From contig NZ_JAHVIA010000009.1 of NCBI RefSeq assembly GCF_019801965.1, positions 142,056 through 206,055 on the forward strand: DNA of 64,000 bases. The letters are read 5' to 3'. How positions within the stretch are numbered: the stretch's first letter is position 1; each line of letters opens with the position of its first letter. Shown here one piece after another: positions 53,046 to 62,300 of this stretch. The DNA is from Salipiger bermudensis (GTDB lineage: Bacteria > Pseudomonadota > Alphaproteobacteria > Rhodobacterales > Rhodobacteraceae). The notes under the pieces were generated by a model. The model did no database searches, was not told where the DNA came from, and saw only the letters and a program-made list of their open reading frames with translations. The position numbers and the translations under genes are program-made.

Positions 53046-53887
53046 CCCAGATCACCGGACATACCCGCCTTTTCGGCATCCTCGCCGACCCGATCGCCCA
53101 TGTGAAAACCCCGCAGGTCATGGCCGAGGTCTTTGCCCGCCACGGTGTCGACGGCGTGCTCGTGCCGATGCATGTGACGCCCGATCAGCTGCCGCAGGCG
53201 CTCGACGGGCTGCGGGTGATGCGCAACTTCGGCGGCTTCATTGCCACGATGCCGCACAAGGCTGCGATGCTGGGGCTGTGCGACGCCATCGAAGGCGACG
53301 CCGCCCGCATCGGTGCGGTGAACTGCGTGCGCCGCGAGGAGGACGGGCGCATGATCGGTGCGATGCTGGACGGCATCGGCTTTGTCGAGGGGCTGCGTCA
53401 GACCGGGAAAGAGCTTGGCGGCACTCGGGTCCTGCTCGCCGGGGCAGGGGGCGCGGCCTCTGCCATCGCCTTCGCGCTGGCAGAGGCGGGCGTCGCGGCA
53501 CTGACGATCCTCAACCGCACGGCCTCGAAGGCCGAGGATCTCGCGGAGCGGGTCTCGGGGGCCTACCCGACCTGCCGCGCCGAGGGGTGCAGCGTGGTCG
53601 CCGATCTGGGCAGCTACGACATTGTCGCCAATGCCACGTCGCTCGGGCTGCGCGCGGGCGATCCGCTGCCGCTCTCGCCTGAGGGGCTGCACGCGGGGCA
53701 GATTGTCGCCGAGGCGATCATGGAGCCCGAGGTGACGCCTCTCTTGGCCGAGGCCGCCGCGCGCGGGGCGCGCTGCCATCCCGGCCTGCCGATGCTGCGC
53801 TGCCAGATCGAGCTGATGGCCCGTCACATGGGCGCCATTCCGGGCGAGGCGCTGAAACGCGCCGCCGCGACCGGGGCGGCGCGATGA
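53042..53887 (+). CDS. Shikimate/quinate dehydrogenase family protein (AroE-like)
   Basis: A 281-residue enzyme with the AroE fold. The N-terminal domain begins RLFGILADPIAHVKTPQVM, like the G-x-P-I-x-H-S-x-SP motif but with KTP instead of SxSP. The catalytic Lys is in ATMPHKAAML, and the Asp in AMLDGIGFVEGL. The Rossmann motif is VLLAGAGGAASAIAFA, with NRTASKAE for the NADP ribose. The altered shikimate-carboxylate site suggests a non-shikimate substrate, such as quinate or a related alicyclic hydroxy acid. It is coupled by ATGA to both neighbours. Confidence 0.85.
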   Translation: MTQITGHTRLFGILADPIAHVKTPQVMAEVFARHGVDGVLVPMHVTPDQLPQALDGLRVMRNFGGFIATMPHKAAMLGLCDAIEGDAARIGAVNCVRREEDGRMIGAMLDGIGFVEGLRQTGKELGGTRVLLAGAGGAASAIAFALAEAGVAALTILNRTASKAEDLAERVSGAYPTCRAEGCSVVADLGSYDIVANATSLGLRAGDPLPLSPEGLHAGQIVAEAIMEPEVTPLLAEAAARGARCHPGLPMLRCQIELMARHMGAIPGEALKRAAATGAAR

Positions 53888-55485
53888 GCGAAGCCTTCGA
53901 CTTCATCATCGTTGGCGGCGGCACCGCAGGCTGCGTGCTGGCGAACCGGCTCTCTGAAGACCCGCGCAAGCGGGTGTTGCTGATCGAGGCCGGGACCCGC
54001 CCGCTCAGCCCGTGGATCCCGATCCCCGCCGGGTTCTACAAGCTGCTGACAAATCCGAAGTTCAACTGGCGGTTCCAGTCGACCCCCGAGCCCGCCACCG
54101 GCAATCGCGCGATCGCCATACCGCGCGGCAAGGGGCTGGGCGGCTCGACCCTGATCAACGGCATGATCTACGTGCGTGGTCAGCCGCAGGATTACGACGG
54201 CTGGGCGCAGTCCGGCTGCACCGGCTGGGACTGGGACGCGGTCGAGCCGGTTTTTCGCCGGCTCGAGCGATATGCCGGCCCAGATCCCGACGGCGCACGT
54301 GGCCGCAGTGGCTTGCTCGATCTCTGCGAGGTGCAGGAGCGCCCGGCCATCGGCGAGGCCTTCCTTGAAGCCGCAGAGGCTGCGGGCCATCCGCGCAACC
54401 CCGATTACAACGGCTGCCGTCAGGACGGCGTGGGCTGGTATCAGGTGAACCAGAGGAACGGCCGCCGCGCGAGCGCCTATGCCGCCTATCTCGCTCCCGC
54501 GCGCAATCGCCCGAACCTCGAGATCCGCACCGGACTGCGAGTGACACGGATCGAGCTCGAGGACGGCCGTGCCAGCGGTGTCCGGGTGCAGGGCTCCGGT
54601 GGCGAGAGCGTCCTCAAGGCGCGCCAGGAGGTGATCTTGAGCGCTGGTGCGGTGCAGAGCCCGCAGCTGCTCGAGCTGTCGGGCATCGGCGACCCGGAGC
54701 GCCTGTCGCGGCTCGGGATCGAGACGCGAGTGGCGGCGCCACAGGTCGGCGAGAACTACTCGGACCATTTCTGCACAAGGATGAACTGGCGGGTGCGCCG
54801 CCCCGAAACCCTCAACCAGCTCAGCCGCGGGCCAAAGCTTGTCCGCGAGGTGCTGCGCTACCTGCTGTTCCGGCGTGGTATCCTGACCTACGGGACCGGG
54901 CTCGCGCACGGCTTCATCCGCACGCGTGAGGGGCTGGCGGGGCCGGATGTGCAGTTCTTCTTCATGCATGCAAGCTATGCCAACGCCGCCGAGCGCAAGC
55001 TCGAGCGCGCGCCGGGCATGACCCTTGGGGTCACGCAGTTGCGCCCGGAAAGCCGCGGTTCGATCCATGCCGGGTCCCCCCGCATCGAAGACCAGCCAGA
55101 GATCCGGCCCAATTTCCTCGCCACCGAAGAGGATCGGCGGGCGATGATCGATGGCATGATCGAGGGGCGGCGGATCATCGAGGCGGGGCCGATGGACGGC
55201 TGGCGCGATCACGAGATGTCGCCGGGGCCGGACTGCACCTCGCGCGAGGATTGGCTGGGCTTCGCGCGGCAGAACGGCCAGACGATCTATCACGCTGCGG
55301 GCACCTGTCGCATGGGAAGCGATGCGGGCGCGGTGGTCGATCCGCAGTTGCGGCTGCGCGGTGTCAAAGGTCTGCGCGTGATCGATGCCTCGGTGATGCC
55401 GACACAGGTCTCGGGCAATTCCCAGGCTGCGGTCTTCATGCTGGCGGAGCGCGGTGCGGATTTCATCCTCGGGGCGGCACAGTAA
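53884..55485 (+). CDS. GMC family FAD-dependent oxidoreductase (choline dehydrogenase-like)
   Basis: A 533-residue flavoenzyme. The FAD motif is FIIVGGGTAGCVLANRLSED, GMC signature 1 is GKGLGGSTLINGMIYVRG, signature 2 is GAVQSPQLLELSGIG, and the active-site His is in YHAAGTCRMGSD. It oxidises an alcohol to an aldehyde and passes electrons to quinone or another acceptor. No signal peptide. Last gene of the operon; in the pathway it could act before the aldehyde dehydrogenase. Confidence 0.9.
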   Translation: MSEAFDFIIVGGGTAGCVLANRLSEDPRKRVLLIEAGTRPLSPWIPIPAGFYKLLTNPKFNWRFQSTPEPATGNRAIAIPRGKGLGGSTLINGMIYVRGQPQDYDGWAQSGCTGWDWDAVEPVFRRLERYAGPDPDGARGRSGLLDLCEVQERPAIGEAFLEAAEAAGHPRNPDYNGCRQDGVGWYQVNQRNGRRASAYAAYLAPARNRPNLEIRTGLRVTRIELEDGRASGVRVQGSGGESVLKARQEVILSAGAVQSPQLLELSGIGDPERLSRLGIETRVAAPQVGENYSDHFCTRMNWRVRRPETLNQLSRGPKLVREVLRYLLFRRGILTYGTGLAHGFIRTREGLAGPDVQFFFMHASYANAAERKLERAPGMTLGVTQLRPESRGSIHAGSPRIEDQPEIRPNFLATEEDRRAMIDGMIEGRRIIEAGPMDGWRDHEMSPGPDCTSREDWLGFARQNGQTIYHAAGTCRMGSDAGAVVDPQLRLRGVKGLRVIDASVMPTQVSGNSQAAVFMLAERGADFILGAAQ

Positions 55486-55527
55486 ATTGACCATTGGCCC
55501 TGGCTTCGCTGACGCCTAGCCTAGGCT

Positions 55528-55597
55528 GATCGTATGTGCGCGCGCGACTTGAATCGCCACTCCCATGACCTGCGAGGGTAGGGCTGCCGGCGCGCGA
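55528..55597 (-). mobile_element. Remnant of an IS30-type element end
   Basis: The 18-base string ACTCCCATGACCTGCGAG at 55559-55576 recurs at 63904-63921 in the same orientation, and the surrounding roughly 60 bases are similar (GATC..TGTGCGC to the left, GTAGGG..CGGC to the right). At the right-hand copy this is the 3' end of an IS30-type transposase gene. Read on the minus strand it still gives PYPRRSWEWRF against PYSRRSWESRF. Only the terminal piece survives here. The rest of 55486-55714 shows nothing else, apart from a small palindrome AGCCTAGGCT just to its left. Confidence 0.6.
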
Positions 55598-55714
55598 CCA
55601 TATATATCCGAAGAATGGGAATTGTGTTGATCCCGCAGGTATCAGCGCTTCGCATCGGACGCGCTCTTCATCCTGGGTCCTGCGCGGCAGTCTAGAGGCT
55701 GTTGAACGCCCCCG

Positions 55715-56203
55715 TCAGGCGCCGAGATTGCCAAGCATCTTGTGCATGACGGCAAGGAAGGTCTCGTAATCCTGCGGCGGGATGTCGGCCAGCATGCGGG
55801 CCTCGCACTCAAGCGCGATGGCCAGGATCTCGGCATGGACCTCTTGCCCCTCATCGGTCAGCCACCAGCTGCGCCGGCGCGGATCGCTGCCGGCGGCGGC
55901 GTAGCTGGCGAGCCCGCGCGCTTCGAGCAGCTTGAGCGAGCGGCTGGCGGCCGCCTTGTCGAGCCGGATCACCTCGCAGATGCGGTTGGCGGTGATCTCG
56001 GGCTCGATGTTGAGCATCGCCATGACCCGCCAGTCGACGATGCCGAGGTCGAAATCGCGCCGGTAGATCGCCGAGGTCTGGCGCTGCCAGGCGCTGCTCA
56101 CGGCGTTGAGCAGGAACGGCGCGTAGTGGTCGATGTCGAGGATACGGATCCCGGCACGGTCTCGGGTCGGGCTCGAGAGGCGGTCCATCGGCTTGTCGGT
56201 CAC
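55715..56203 (-). CDS. MarR family transcriptional regulator
   Basis: A 162-residue regulator. The winged helix-turn-helix spans about residues 60-125, with ANRICEVIRLDKAAASRSLKLLEARGLA as recognition region and DPRRRSWWLTDEGQEV as the wing (the D-x-R-x-x motif). Flanking helices dimerise. It is the last gene of the P450 operon, 22 bases after the reductase gene. MarR proteins of this kind often sense aromatic acids, and paired palindromes upstream of the operon are the probable targets. Confidence 0.9.
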   Translation of the reverse strand: MTDKPMDRLSSPTRDRAGIRILDIDHYAPFLLNAVSSAWQRQTSAIYRRDFDLGIVDWRVMAMLNIEPEITANRICEVIRLDKAAASRSLKLLEARGLASYAAAGSDPRRRSWWLTDEGQEVHAEILAIALECEARMLADIPPQDYETFLAVMHKMLGNLGA

Positions 56204-56225
56204 GGCGCGGCGGCTCCAGGTTCGG

Positions 56226-57404
56226 TCATGCGGCTGTCAGGTCATAATTCCTTTGCAGCAGGCTGTCACGGGTCGGCACCGGGTCGGCGGCCAGCAAACG
56301 CCGTGCCTTCATGTGGATCTTGGCGTTGTTGATGGTTTCGACGGCAGTCAGGCGCCCGTCGCGGAAGCGCAGCACCGCGCCATCCTCGAGCGTGACGCTG
56401 TCATCCGTGGGATCGGCAAGCCCCGCGATCTGCAGCTTCAGATCTGACTGGTCCGACCAGAACCACGGCACCGCGGCGTAGGGCGAGGCCGTGCCGGTCA
56501 CGATGGTCTTGGCGATGGCGCGGGCGTGATCGGTGGCGGCCTGCACGCTCTCGAGCCGGATGCGGCGTCCGCTGCCGGCCTCGGGGAAGGCGGCGCAATC
56601 GCCAAGCGCGAAGATGCGCGGATCGCGCGTGCGCAGCTCGGCATCCACCGCGATGCCGTTGGCGATCTCGAGCCCGGCGGCCTCGGCCAGCTCGGTGTTG
56701 GGGCGCACTCCGGCGGCGAGCAATACGAGATCACCAGCGACCTCGGTGCCGTCGGCGAGGGTCAGCCCGGTCTCGGTGACCTCGGTCACGCCATTGCCGA
56801 GATGCAGCGCGGTGCCGAGCGCCTCGTGCAGGTCGCGGAAGCGGCGCGACATCTCCGGCGAGACCGCGCGCGCCATCAGCCGCGGCGCGGCCTCGGCGAC
56901 GCTGACCTCGTGGCCCAGCCCCGCCGCCACGGCGGCGAACTCGAGCCCGATGAAGCCACCGCCGATCACCGCAACCTTGCGCGGACGATCAAGCGCGGCG
57001 CGCAGCGCGGCGGCATCGCCCAGCGTGCGAAGATCGAGCGCGCGGTCGACGCCCGGGAGGGCCGGGCGCAGGTTGCGCGTGCCGGTGGCGAGGATCAGGT
57101 GGTCGAAGGGCAGCGTCTCGGCGCCGATGCGGACGACCCCCGCCTCTCGGTCGATGGCGTCGACCCACTCCCCTGTCCGCAGGGTGATGTCCTTGGTGGC
57201 AAAGAAGCTCTCCGGCCGCAGCGCCAGCTTGTCGGCCTCGCCGGTCTTGAGGAAGGCCTTGGAGAGGGGCGGGCGCTGGTAGGGCAGCCCCGGCTCGCCG
57301 CCGATCAGCGTGATCGGGCCGGAATGCCCCTCCTGCCGCAGCGACATGGCGGCCTGCAGCCCGCCCTGTCCCGCGCCGATGATGATGACGCGCCCCCCGC
57401 TCAC
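56226..57404 (-). CDS. FAD-dependent ferredoxin reductase of the P450 system
   Basis: A 392-residue flavoprotein like putidaredoxin reductase and PuR. The FAD motif is VIIIGAGQGGLQAAMSL, the NAD motif VAVIGGGFIGLEFAAVAAG and the second FAD motif IFALGDCAAFPE. It transfers electrons from NADH to the ferredoxin. I start it at GTG 57404, which overlaps the ferredoxin stop (GTGA) and has GGAGGAGCAG upstream; the ATG at 57467 lies inside the ferredoxin gene and adds residues without similarity. Confidence 0.92.
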   Translation of the reverse strand: MSGGRVIIIGAGQGGLQAAMSLRQEGHSGPITLIGGEPGLPYQRPPLSKAFLKTGEADKLALRPESFFATKDITLRTGEWVDAIDREAGVVRIGAETLPFDHLILATGTRNLRPALPGVDRALDLRTLGDAAALRAALDRPRKVAVIGGGFIGLEFAAVAAGLGHEVSVAEAAPRLMARAVSPEMSRRFRDLHEALGTALHLGNGVTEVTETGLTLADGTEVAGDLVLLAAGVRPNTELAEAAGLEIANGIAVDAELRTRDPRIFALGDCAAFPEAGSGRRIRLESVQAATDHARAIAKTIVTGTASPYAAVPWFWSDQSDLKLQIAGLADPTDDSVTLEDGAVLRFRDGRLTAVETINNAKIHMKARRLLAADPVPTRDSLLQRNYDLTAA

Positions 57405-57724
57405 ACCTGCTCCTCCGGCAGGTGCACGACCAGACCGTCGAGCGCCTCGCTCAGTGTGATCTGGCACGACAGCCGCGAGCGCTCGGTGACCTCGCAGACC
57501 GCGCTTTCGAGCATGTCTTCCTCGCCATCCATGCGCGCGCCCGTGGCCGCCTGCCAGTCTTCATCGACATAGCAATGGCAGGTGGCGCACATCATCGAGC
57601 CGCCGCACTCGCCGACGATGCCGTCGAGCCCGTTGGCGATGGCGAGGCTCATGACGCTGTCGCCGGGATCGCCCTCGAGCTCGGTGCGGGTGCCGTCATG
57701 GGCGACGTAGGTTACCTTGACCAT
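57401..57724 (-). CDS. [2Fe-2S] ferredoxin, adrenodoxin/putidaredoxin type
   Basis: A 107-residue electron carrier. Cluster ligands are Cys40, Cys46, Cys49 and Cys87 in ECGGSMMCATC and RLSCQIT, the C-x5-C-x2-C-x(37)-C spacing of vertebrate-type ferredoxins that serve P450s. Start at 57724 gives MVKVTYVAHDGTRTE, normal for the family. It lies 11 bases after the P450 gene and overlaps the reductase gene, so the three are made together. Confidence 0.93.
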   Translation of the reverse strand: MVKVTYVAHDGTRTELEGDPGDSVMSLAIANGLDGIVGECGGSMMCATCHCYVDEDWQAATGARMDGEEDMLESAVCEVTERSRLSCQITLSEALDGLVVHLPEEQV

Positions 57725-57735
57725 GGGGTGTCTCC

Positions 57736-58959
57736 TCAGTTCGGAATGAGCGTGATGGGCAGCCGGTCGAGCGCCCGGATTGCGTTGTTCGGGCGCCAGA
57801 CGGCCTCTGCCGCCGGCTCGATCCGGTCGACCTTGCGAATGAGCGCGCCGAGCACCGCCTCGAGCTCGCCACGGGCGATGTTCTGTCCGACGCAGCCGTG
57901 GATGCCGGCGCCGAAGGCCACGTGGCCCACCGGCTTGCGGTCGACGCGGAAGACCTCCGGGTCGCCCCATTTCTCGGGGTCCATATTGGCCGCGCCCAGC
58001 ACGCAGATCACCTTGCTGCCCTCCTCGACCGGGAACCCCGCGATCTCGGTGTCGCGGCCGGCGGTGCGGCCGAAGGTGTGTACCGGGGAGGTGTAGCGCA
58101 GCACCTCCTCGAAGGCCGGCCGGATGAACTTCGGATCGGCTTTCAATGCGTCCCACTGGTCGGGGTTCTGCGACAGGCACCAGAGCGCGTTGCCGATGCC
58201 GGTCACCGTGGTGTCGACACCCGCCGACAGGAAGGAACGCACCAGCATGCCCGCCTCGGCCTCGGTCAGCGTGCCATCGTCGGCGGAGGCGTAGACCATC
58301 GCGCCGAGCCCGTCCGCGCTCAGCCGGTCGCGGGCGCAGGCCGCGTTGATCCAGGGCACGATCTCGCCGGCGTGGCGCATCGCCTCGCGGCGCAGCGCGT
58401 TGTCGGGGCCGACGGCGTTGAACACCATCGCTCCGTAATCGACGAGATGGCGCGCGTTCACGTCCTTCATGCCGACCGCCTTGGGGAAGACCGTGGTCGG
58501 GAAGGCCTCGGCAAGATCGGTGACCGCCTCGATCGTGCCTTTCTCGAGCAGGTCGTCGACGAGGCGGTCGGCGGTGTCTTGGAACAGCTCGGCGAAGCCT
58601 TTCACCACCTTGGGCGAGAGCGCCCGCGACATCACCTTGCGGGTGCGGGTGTGATCAGGCTGGTCGACCTCGAGGATGATCGAGGGCGGGCGCCACGGGT
58701 CTTCGAGCTTGAAATCGTTCAGGCCCACGCCGCGGGAAGAAACGAAGTTCTCGTGATCGGAGAATACCTTGCGGGTGATCTCGTAGCGCCCCACGGCGAG
58801 TACGCTGTAGCGCGGGATATAGGTCAGCTCGCCCTGGGCGCGCAGGTTGGCGTAATACTCGAGCGGGTCGCGCAGGATCTCGGTGTCGTAGGGATCGACA
58901 TCCCAGACCGCGACGCCGCCTGCGGGGGTGATGGGCTTGTGGCCTTCGATGAGTGTCAT
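57736..58959 (-). CDS. Cytochrome P450, CYP199-like
   Basis: A 407-residue soluble P450. It has the heme-binding loop FGAGIHGCVGQ with Cys356 as thiolate ligand, the I-helix oxygen-activation motif SAGVDTTVTG and the K-helix EEVLRY (ExxR). The segments SSRGVGLNDFKLEDPWRPPS and DLAEAFPTTVFPKAVG closely resemble the CYP199A enzymes of Rhodopseudomonas, which demethylate or hydroxylate para-substituted benzoates such as 4-methoxybenzoate. An adjacent ferredoxin and reductase complete the class I system. Substrate is inferred from that similarity; the dedicated importer upstream supports an external aromatic acid. Confidence 0.9.
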   Translation of the reverse strand: MTLIEGHKPITPAGGVAVWDVDPYDTEILRDPLEYYANLRAQGELTYIPRYSVLAVGRYEITRKVFSDHENFVSSRGVGLNDFKLEDPWRPPSIILEVDQPDHTRTRKVMSRALSPKVVKGFAELFQDTADRLVDDLLEKGTIEAVTDLAEAFPTTVFPKAVGMKDVNARHLVDYGAMVFNAVGPDNALRREAMRHAGEIVPWINAACARDRLSADGLGAMVYASADDGTLTEAEAGMLVRSFLSAGVDTTVTGIGNALWCLSQNPDQWDALKADPKFIRPAFEEVLRYTSPVHTFGRTAGRDTEIAGFPVEEGSKVICVLGAANMDPEKWGDPEVFRVDRKPVGHVAFGAGIHGCVGQNIARGELEAVLGALIRKVDRIEPAAEAVWRPNNAIRALDRLPITLIPN

Positions 58960-58977
58960 GGCAGGTCCTTTCTCGGC

Positions 58978-59700
58978 TCAGTCCGCCAGCGCGACGCCGA
59001 CATGGCGATGCAGAAGCTCTGCATCCTGTCGCAGCGCCTCGGCGGGCCCTTCGTGAACGATGGCGCCGTTGGCCATCAGCATGGCGCGGTTGGCGAAGGC
59101 CAGCGCGGCCTCCGCGTGCTGCTCGACCAGCACCACGGCGCGTTGGCCGTCGCTGGCGAGCTGTTCGAACACCTCCATGAGCTGCTCGCAGATCACCGGG
59201 GCGAGCCCCTCGAGCGGCTCGTCGAGCAGGATCACGTCGGGCCGGGTCATCAGGGTGCGGGCGATGGAGAGCATCTGCTGCTCGCCGCCCGAGAGCTGGG
59301 TGCCACCGTTGCGGCGGCGCTCCTTGAGGCGCGGGAAGAGGGCGTAGGCCTCTTCAAGCGTGGCGTCGCCGCGCATGCAGGACAGCAGGTTTTCCTCGAC
59401 CGTGAGCGAAGGGAAGATGTCGCGGGTCTGCGGCACCAGCCCGAGCCCCAGCGCGTTGCGCTTGTAGGGGGCGAGCCGGTCGATGGCGCGGCCTCTATAT
59501 CGCACGCTGCCGCCATGCATCCGGGTCAGGCCCATGATGGTGTTGAGCAGCGTCGTCTTGCCCGCCCCGTTGCGCCCGATCACCGCCAGCCGCTCACCCG
59601 GCACGACCTTGAGATCGATGCCGCGCAGGACATGCGTCGGGCCGTAGCCGGCGGTGACGTCTTTCAGTTCCAGCGTGGTGTCAGCCTGCGCGTCAGCCAT
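58978..59700 (-). CDS. HAAT-type ABC transporter ATP-binding protein (LivF family, cluster 9)
   Basis: A 240-residue ATPase. Walker A is GRNGAGKTTLLNTI, signature LSGGEQQMLSIARTL and Walker B VILLDEPLEGLAP. LVPQTRDIFPSLTVEENLL is the LivF segment. Start at 59700 (MADAQADTTLELKDV) overlaps the livG end by 8 bases. It is followed 18 bases on by the P450 gene, linking import to oxidation. Confidence 0.93.
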   Translation of the reverse strand: MADAQADTTLELKDVTAGYGPTHVLRGIDLKVVPGERLAVIGRNGAGKTTLLNTIMGLTRMHGGSVRYRGRAIDRLAPYKRNALGLGLVPQTRDIFPSLTVEENLLSCMRGDATLEEAYALFPRLKERRRNGGTQLSGGEQQMLSIARTLMTRPDVILLDEPLEGLAPVICEQLMEVFEQLASDGQRAVVLVEQHAEAALAFANRAMLMANGAIVHEGPAEALRQDAELLHRHVGVALAD

Positions 59701-60439
59701 GCGCCCCTCCCAGGTAAAGCTCGCGCACCCGCGCGTTGGTGGCGATCTCCTGCGGCGTGCCCTCGGTGAGGATGCGCCCCTGCACCAGCACCACGATCGA
59801 GGTCGCGACGCGGAAGACGAGATCCATGTCATGCTCGATCACCAGCACCGCCAGCTCGCGCGGCAGCCGCTCGATCGCCTCGATGATCAGATGGGTCTCG
59901 CTCGAGGGCACGCCGGCGGCGGGCTCGTCGAGGATCAGCACCCGCGGCTTGAGCGCCAGGCTCAGCGCCATCTCGACCAGACGCTGCTGGCCATAGGCCA
60001 GATCGAGCACCGGGCGGTCGGCCAGCGGGCCGAGGTCGAACTGGTCGATCAGCGCCGCGATCTCGTCCTCGATGGCGCGGTTGCTGTCGGCACGGGCGAA
60101 CATGCGCCGCCCCAGCCCCTCGCGTTCCAGCACCGGCAGCCGCAGGTTCTCGCGCACCGTGAGGCGCGGGAACAGCGTGGTGATCTGGAAGGTCTTGGCG
60201 ATGCCGCGCTTGACCCGCTGCGCCTCGTCGAGCCCGGCGATGTCCTCGCCGTCGAAGCGGATGGTGCCGCCCGAGGGGGTAAGGATGCCGGTGACGAGAT
60301 TGGCGAAGGTGCTCTTACCCGCCCCGTTGGGGCCGATCAGCGCCTTGCGCGCCCCGGGCTTCAGGTCGAAGTCGATGTTCTCCGATACCACGAGCCCGCC
60401 GAAATGCTTGCTGAGCCCGCGAACCTCAAGACCCTGCAT
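59693..60439 (-). CDS. HAAT-type ABC transporter ATP-binding protein (LivG family, cluster 9)
   Basis: A 248-residue ATPase. Walker A is GPNGAGKSTFANLV, the Q-loop KTFQITTLFPRLTVRENLRL, signature LAYGQQRLVEMALSL (the usual LivG form) and Walker B VLILDEPAAGVPS with the switch IEHDMDLV. Overlaps the end of livM by 14 bases. Confidence 0.93.
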   Translation of the reverse strand: MQGLEVRGLSKHFGGLVVSENIDFDLKPGARKALIGPNGAGKSTFANLVTGILTPSGGTIRFDGEDIAGLDEAQRVKRGIAKTFQITTLFPRLTVRENLRLPVLEREGLGRRMFARADSNRAIEDEIAALIDQFDLGPLADRPVLDLAYGQQRLVEMALSLALKPRVLILDEPAAGVPSSETHLIIEAIERLPRELAVLVIEHDMDLVFRVATSIVVLVQGRILTEGTPQEIATNARVRELYLGGAHG

Positions 60440-61382
60440 GACGACCTCCCTTGGCGAGACGTTTGAGGCTGGTGGGCAGCGCCGCGATGCCCGAGGGCAG
60501 GAAGAACACCACCGCCAGCACCAGCGCGCCGATGACGAAGAGCCAGTTGAACGGATCGTTGGCGGCGGCGGTGTGATGCACCGCCATGAAGATCACCGTG
60601 CCCAACACCGCCCCGTAGAGCCGCCCGGTGCCGCCGAGGATCAGCATGATCAGCGCCTCCGCCGAAAGCGTGAAGGAAAACGCCTCGAGGCTGACAAGCT
60701 GGGTGATCTGGGCGCTGAGCGCACCGGCGATGCCGGCGATGCCGCCGCCGAGCGTGTAGGCGGCGAGCCTGCGGCGATAGACCGAGACGCCGATCGCCTC
60801 CATGCGCGCGGGGCTTTCGTGGATGCCGCGCAGCGACAGCCCGAAGGGCGAGCGCCCGATGACGAAGAGCGCGGCGAAGACCAGCCCTGCGATGGCGAGC
60901 GCGTACCAGTAGCCGGTGATGCCGATGAAATCGAACTCCCAGATCCCGAGCACCTTGCCGGGGCGGATGCCGCGCAGCCCGTCGGCGCCGCCGGTGACCG
61001 GTCGCGCCCGGTTGGCGATCTCGGCGCAGATCTGCGCCACGGCGATGGTGAGCATGATCAGCGTCAGCCCCTGCGTGCGCATCAAGACCGCGCCCGACAG
61101 TGCCGCCAGCGCCGCCCCGGCGAGCGCTCCGATCAGCAGCCCCGCGACCGGGTCGGCCCAGACATGGATGGCAAAGAGCCCGGCGGCATAGGCACCGGCG
61201 CCATACATCGCCGCCTGCCCCAGCGTCGCGATGCCGGCGAAGCCCAGCACCAGGTCGAGCGAGAGCACCAGCACGATCATGATCAGGATGCGGGTCAGGA
61301 AGGCGAGGTTGTAGGGAAAGAGGAAGAAGGCCGCGACCGCTGCGATCAGGATGACGAGCGCGGAAACGAACGGACGGGTCAT
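60426..61382 (-). CDS. HAAT-type ABC transporter permease (LivM family, cluster 9)
   Basis: A 318-residue membrane protein. LGFAGIATLGQAAMYGAGAY is the LivM motif; RTQGLTLIMLTIAVAQI and LIMLILGGTGRLYGAVLG follow. Start at 61382 shares one base with the livH stop (TGATG). The open frame continues upstream in antisense-type phase with livH, which is not part of the gene. Confidence 0.92.
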   Translation of the reverse strand: MTRPFVSALVILIAAVAAFFLFPYNLAFLTRILIMIVLVLSLDLVLGFAGIATLGQAAMYGAGAYAAGLFAIHVWADPVAGLLIGALAGAALAALSGAVLMRTQGLTLIMLTIAVAQICAEIANRARPVTGGADGLRGIRPGKVLGIWEFDFIGITGYWYALAIAGLVFAALFVIGRSPFGLSLRGIHESPARMEAIGVSVYRRRLAAYTLGGGIAGIAGALSAQITQLVSLEAFSFTLSAEALIMLILGGTGRLYGAVLGTVIFMAVHHTAAANDPFNWLFVIGALVLAVVFFLPSGIAALPTSLKRLAKGGRHAGS

Positions 61383-62245
61383 CACGATGCCCTCCCCATG
61401 AGGCCCTGCGGGCGCAGCGCCAGGAACAGGATCACCAGCGCGAAGGTGACGATGGTGGCGAGGTCGGGCAGCAGGTAGCGGCTCGCGGTCTCCACGAGGC
61501 CGATGGCCAGCGCCGCCGCGAAGGAGCCGAGGATCGAGCCCAGCCCGCCAATGGCGACGACGATCAGGAACAGCACCATGTAGCGCAGTGGGTAATAGGC
61601 ATCGATAGGCAGCAGCTCCGCCCCGAGGATGCCGCCAAGCGCCGCGAGCCCCGCGCCAAGCGCAAAGGTCAGCATGTAGATCCGGCCCGTGTCGATGCCG
61701 AGCGCCGAGGCGGTGTCGCGGTTGTCGACCGCGGCGCGCAGGCGGATGCCGAAGCGGGTGCGGTCGAGCAGCGCCCAGAGGCCGAGTATCACCGCGAGCC
61801 CCACCACGATCACTGTGAGCCGGTGCGCCGTGAGCTGGCGGAAGCCGAGGTCGATTGAGCGTTGCAGCGCCTCGGGCAGCGGGATCGCCAGCAGCGAGGA
61901 GCCGAGCCAGAGGTTGACGGTTGCGATCATCAGGAAGGTCAGGCCGATGGTGGCCAGCACCTGCTGCAGCTCGCCGAAGCCGTAGATCCGGCGGTAGACC
62001 AGCCGCTCGAGCGGCATGGCCAGCGCGACGGTGCCGGCGATGGCCAGTGCCGCGGCGGCGAGGAAGGGCAGGCCCAGCTCGCGGCCCAGCCAATGCGCCA
62101 GCGCGCCGCCGATCAGGGCGAAGCCGCCATGGGCAAGGTTGACCACCCGCATCAGCCCCATGGTCACCGACAGGCCGACGGCGATCATGAAAAGGATCAT
62201 GCCATAGGCGATGCCATCGACCGCGATATTGAGAAGAAGGCTCAT
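61382..62245 (-). CDS. HAAT-type ABC transporter permease (LivH family, cluster 9)
   Basis: A 287-residue membrane protein. IAYGMILFMIAVGLSVTMGL and VVNLAHGGFALIGGALAHWL (N-x-x-H-G motif) identify LivH, with AIGGLGSILGSFAAALAIGL near the C-terminal third. It lies 55 bases after the binding-protein gene, separated by a strong hairpin. Confidence 0.92.
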   Translation of the reverse strand: MSLLLNIAVDGIAYGMILFMIAVGLSVTMGLMRVVNLAHGGFALIGGALAHWLGRELGLPFLAAAALAIAGTVALAMPLERLVYRRIYGFGELQQVLATIGLTFLMIATVNLWLGSSLLAIPLPEALQRSIDLGFRQLTAHRLTVIVVGLAVILGLWALLDRTRFGIRLRAAVDNRDTASALGIDTGRIYMLTFALGAGLAALGGILGAELLPIDAYYPLRYMVLFLIVVAIGGLGSILGSFAAALAIGLVETASRYLLPDLATIVTFALVILFLALRPQGLMGRAS

Positions 62246-62266
62246 GATGTGTCCCGTGTTCAGGTG

Positions 62267-62294
62267 GGACGGGCCAGCGCCTGCCGGCCCGTCC
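62267..62294 (-). promoter_or_regulatory. Intercistronic hairpin after the binding-protein gene
   Basis: GGACGGGCC (62267-62275) pairs perfectly with GGCCCGTCC (62286-62294) around a 10-base loop, just past the binding-protein stop. No T-run on the transcribed side; likely differential-expression element. Confidence 0.6.
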
Positions 62295-62300
62295 TGCCGG

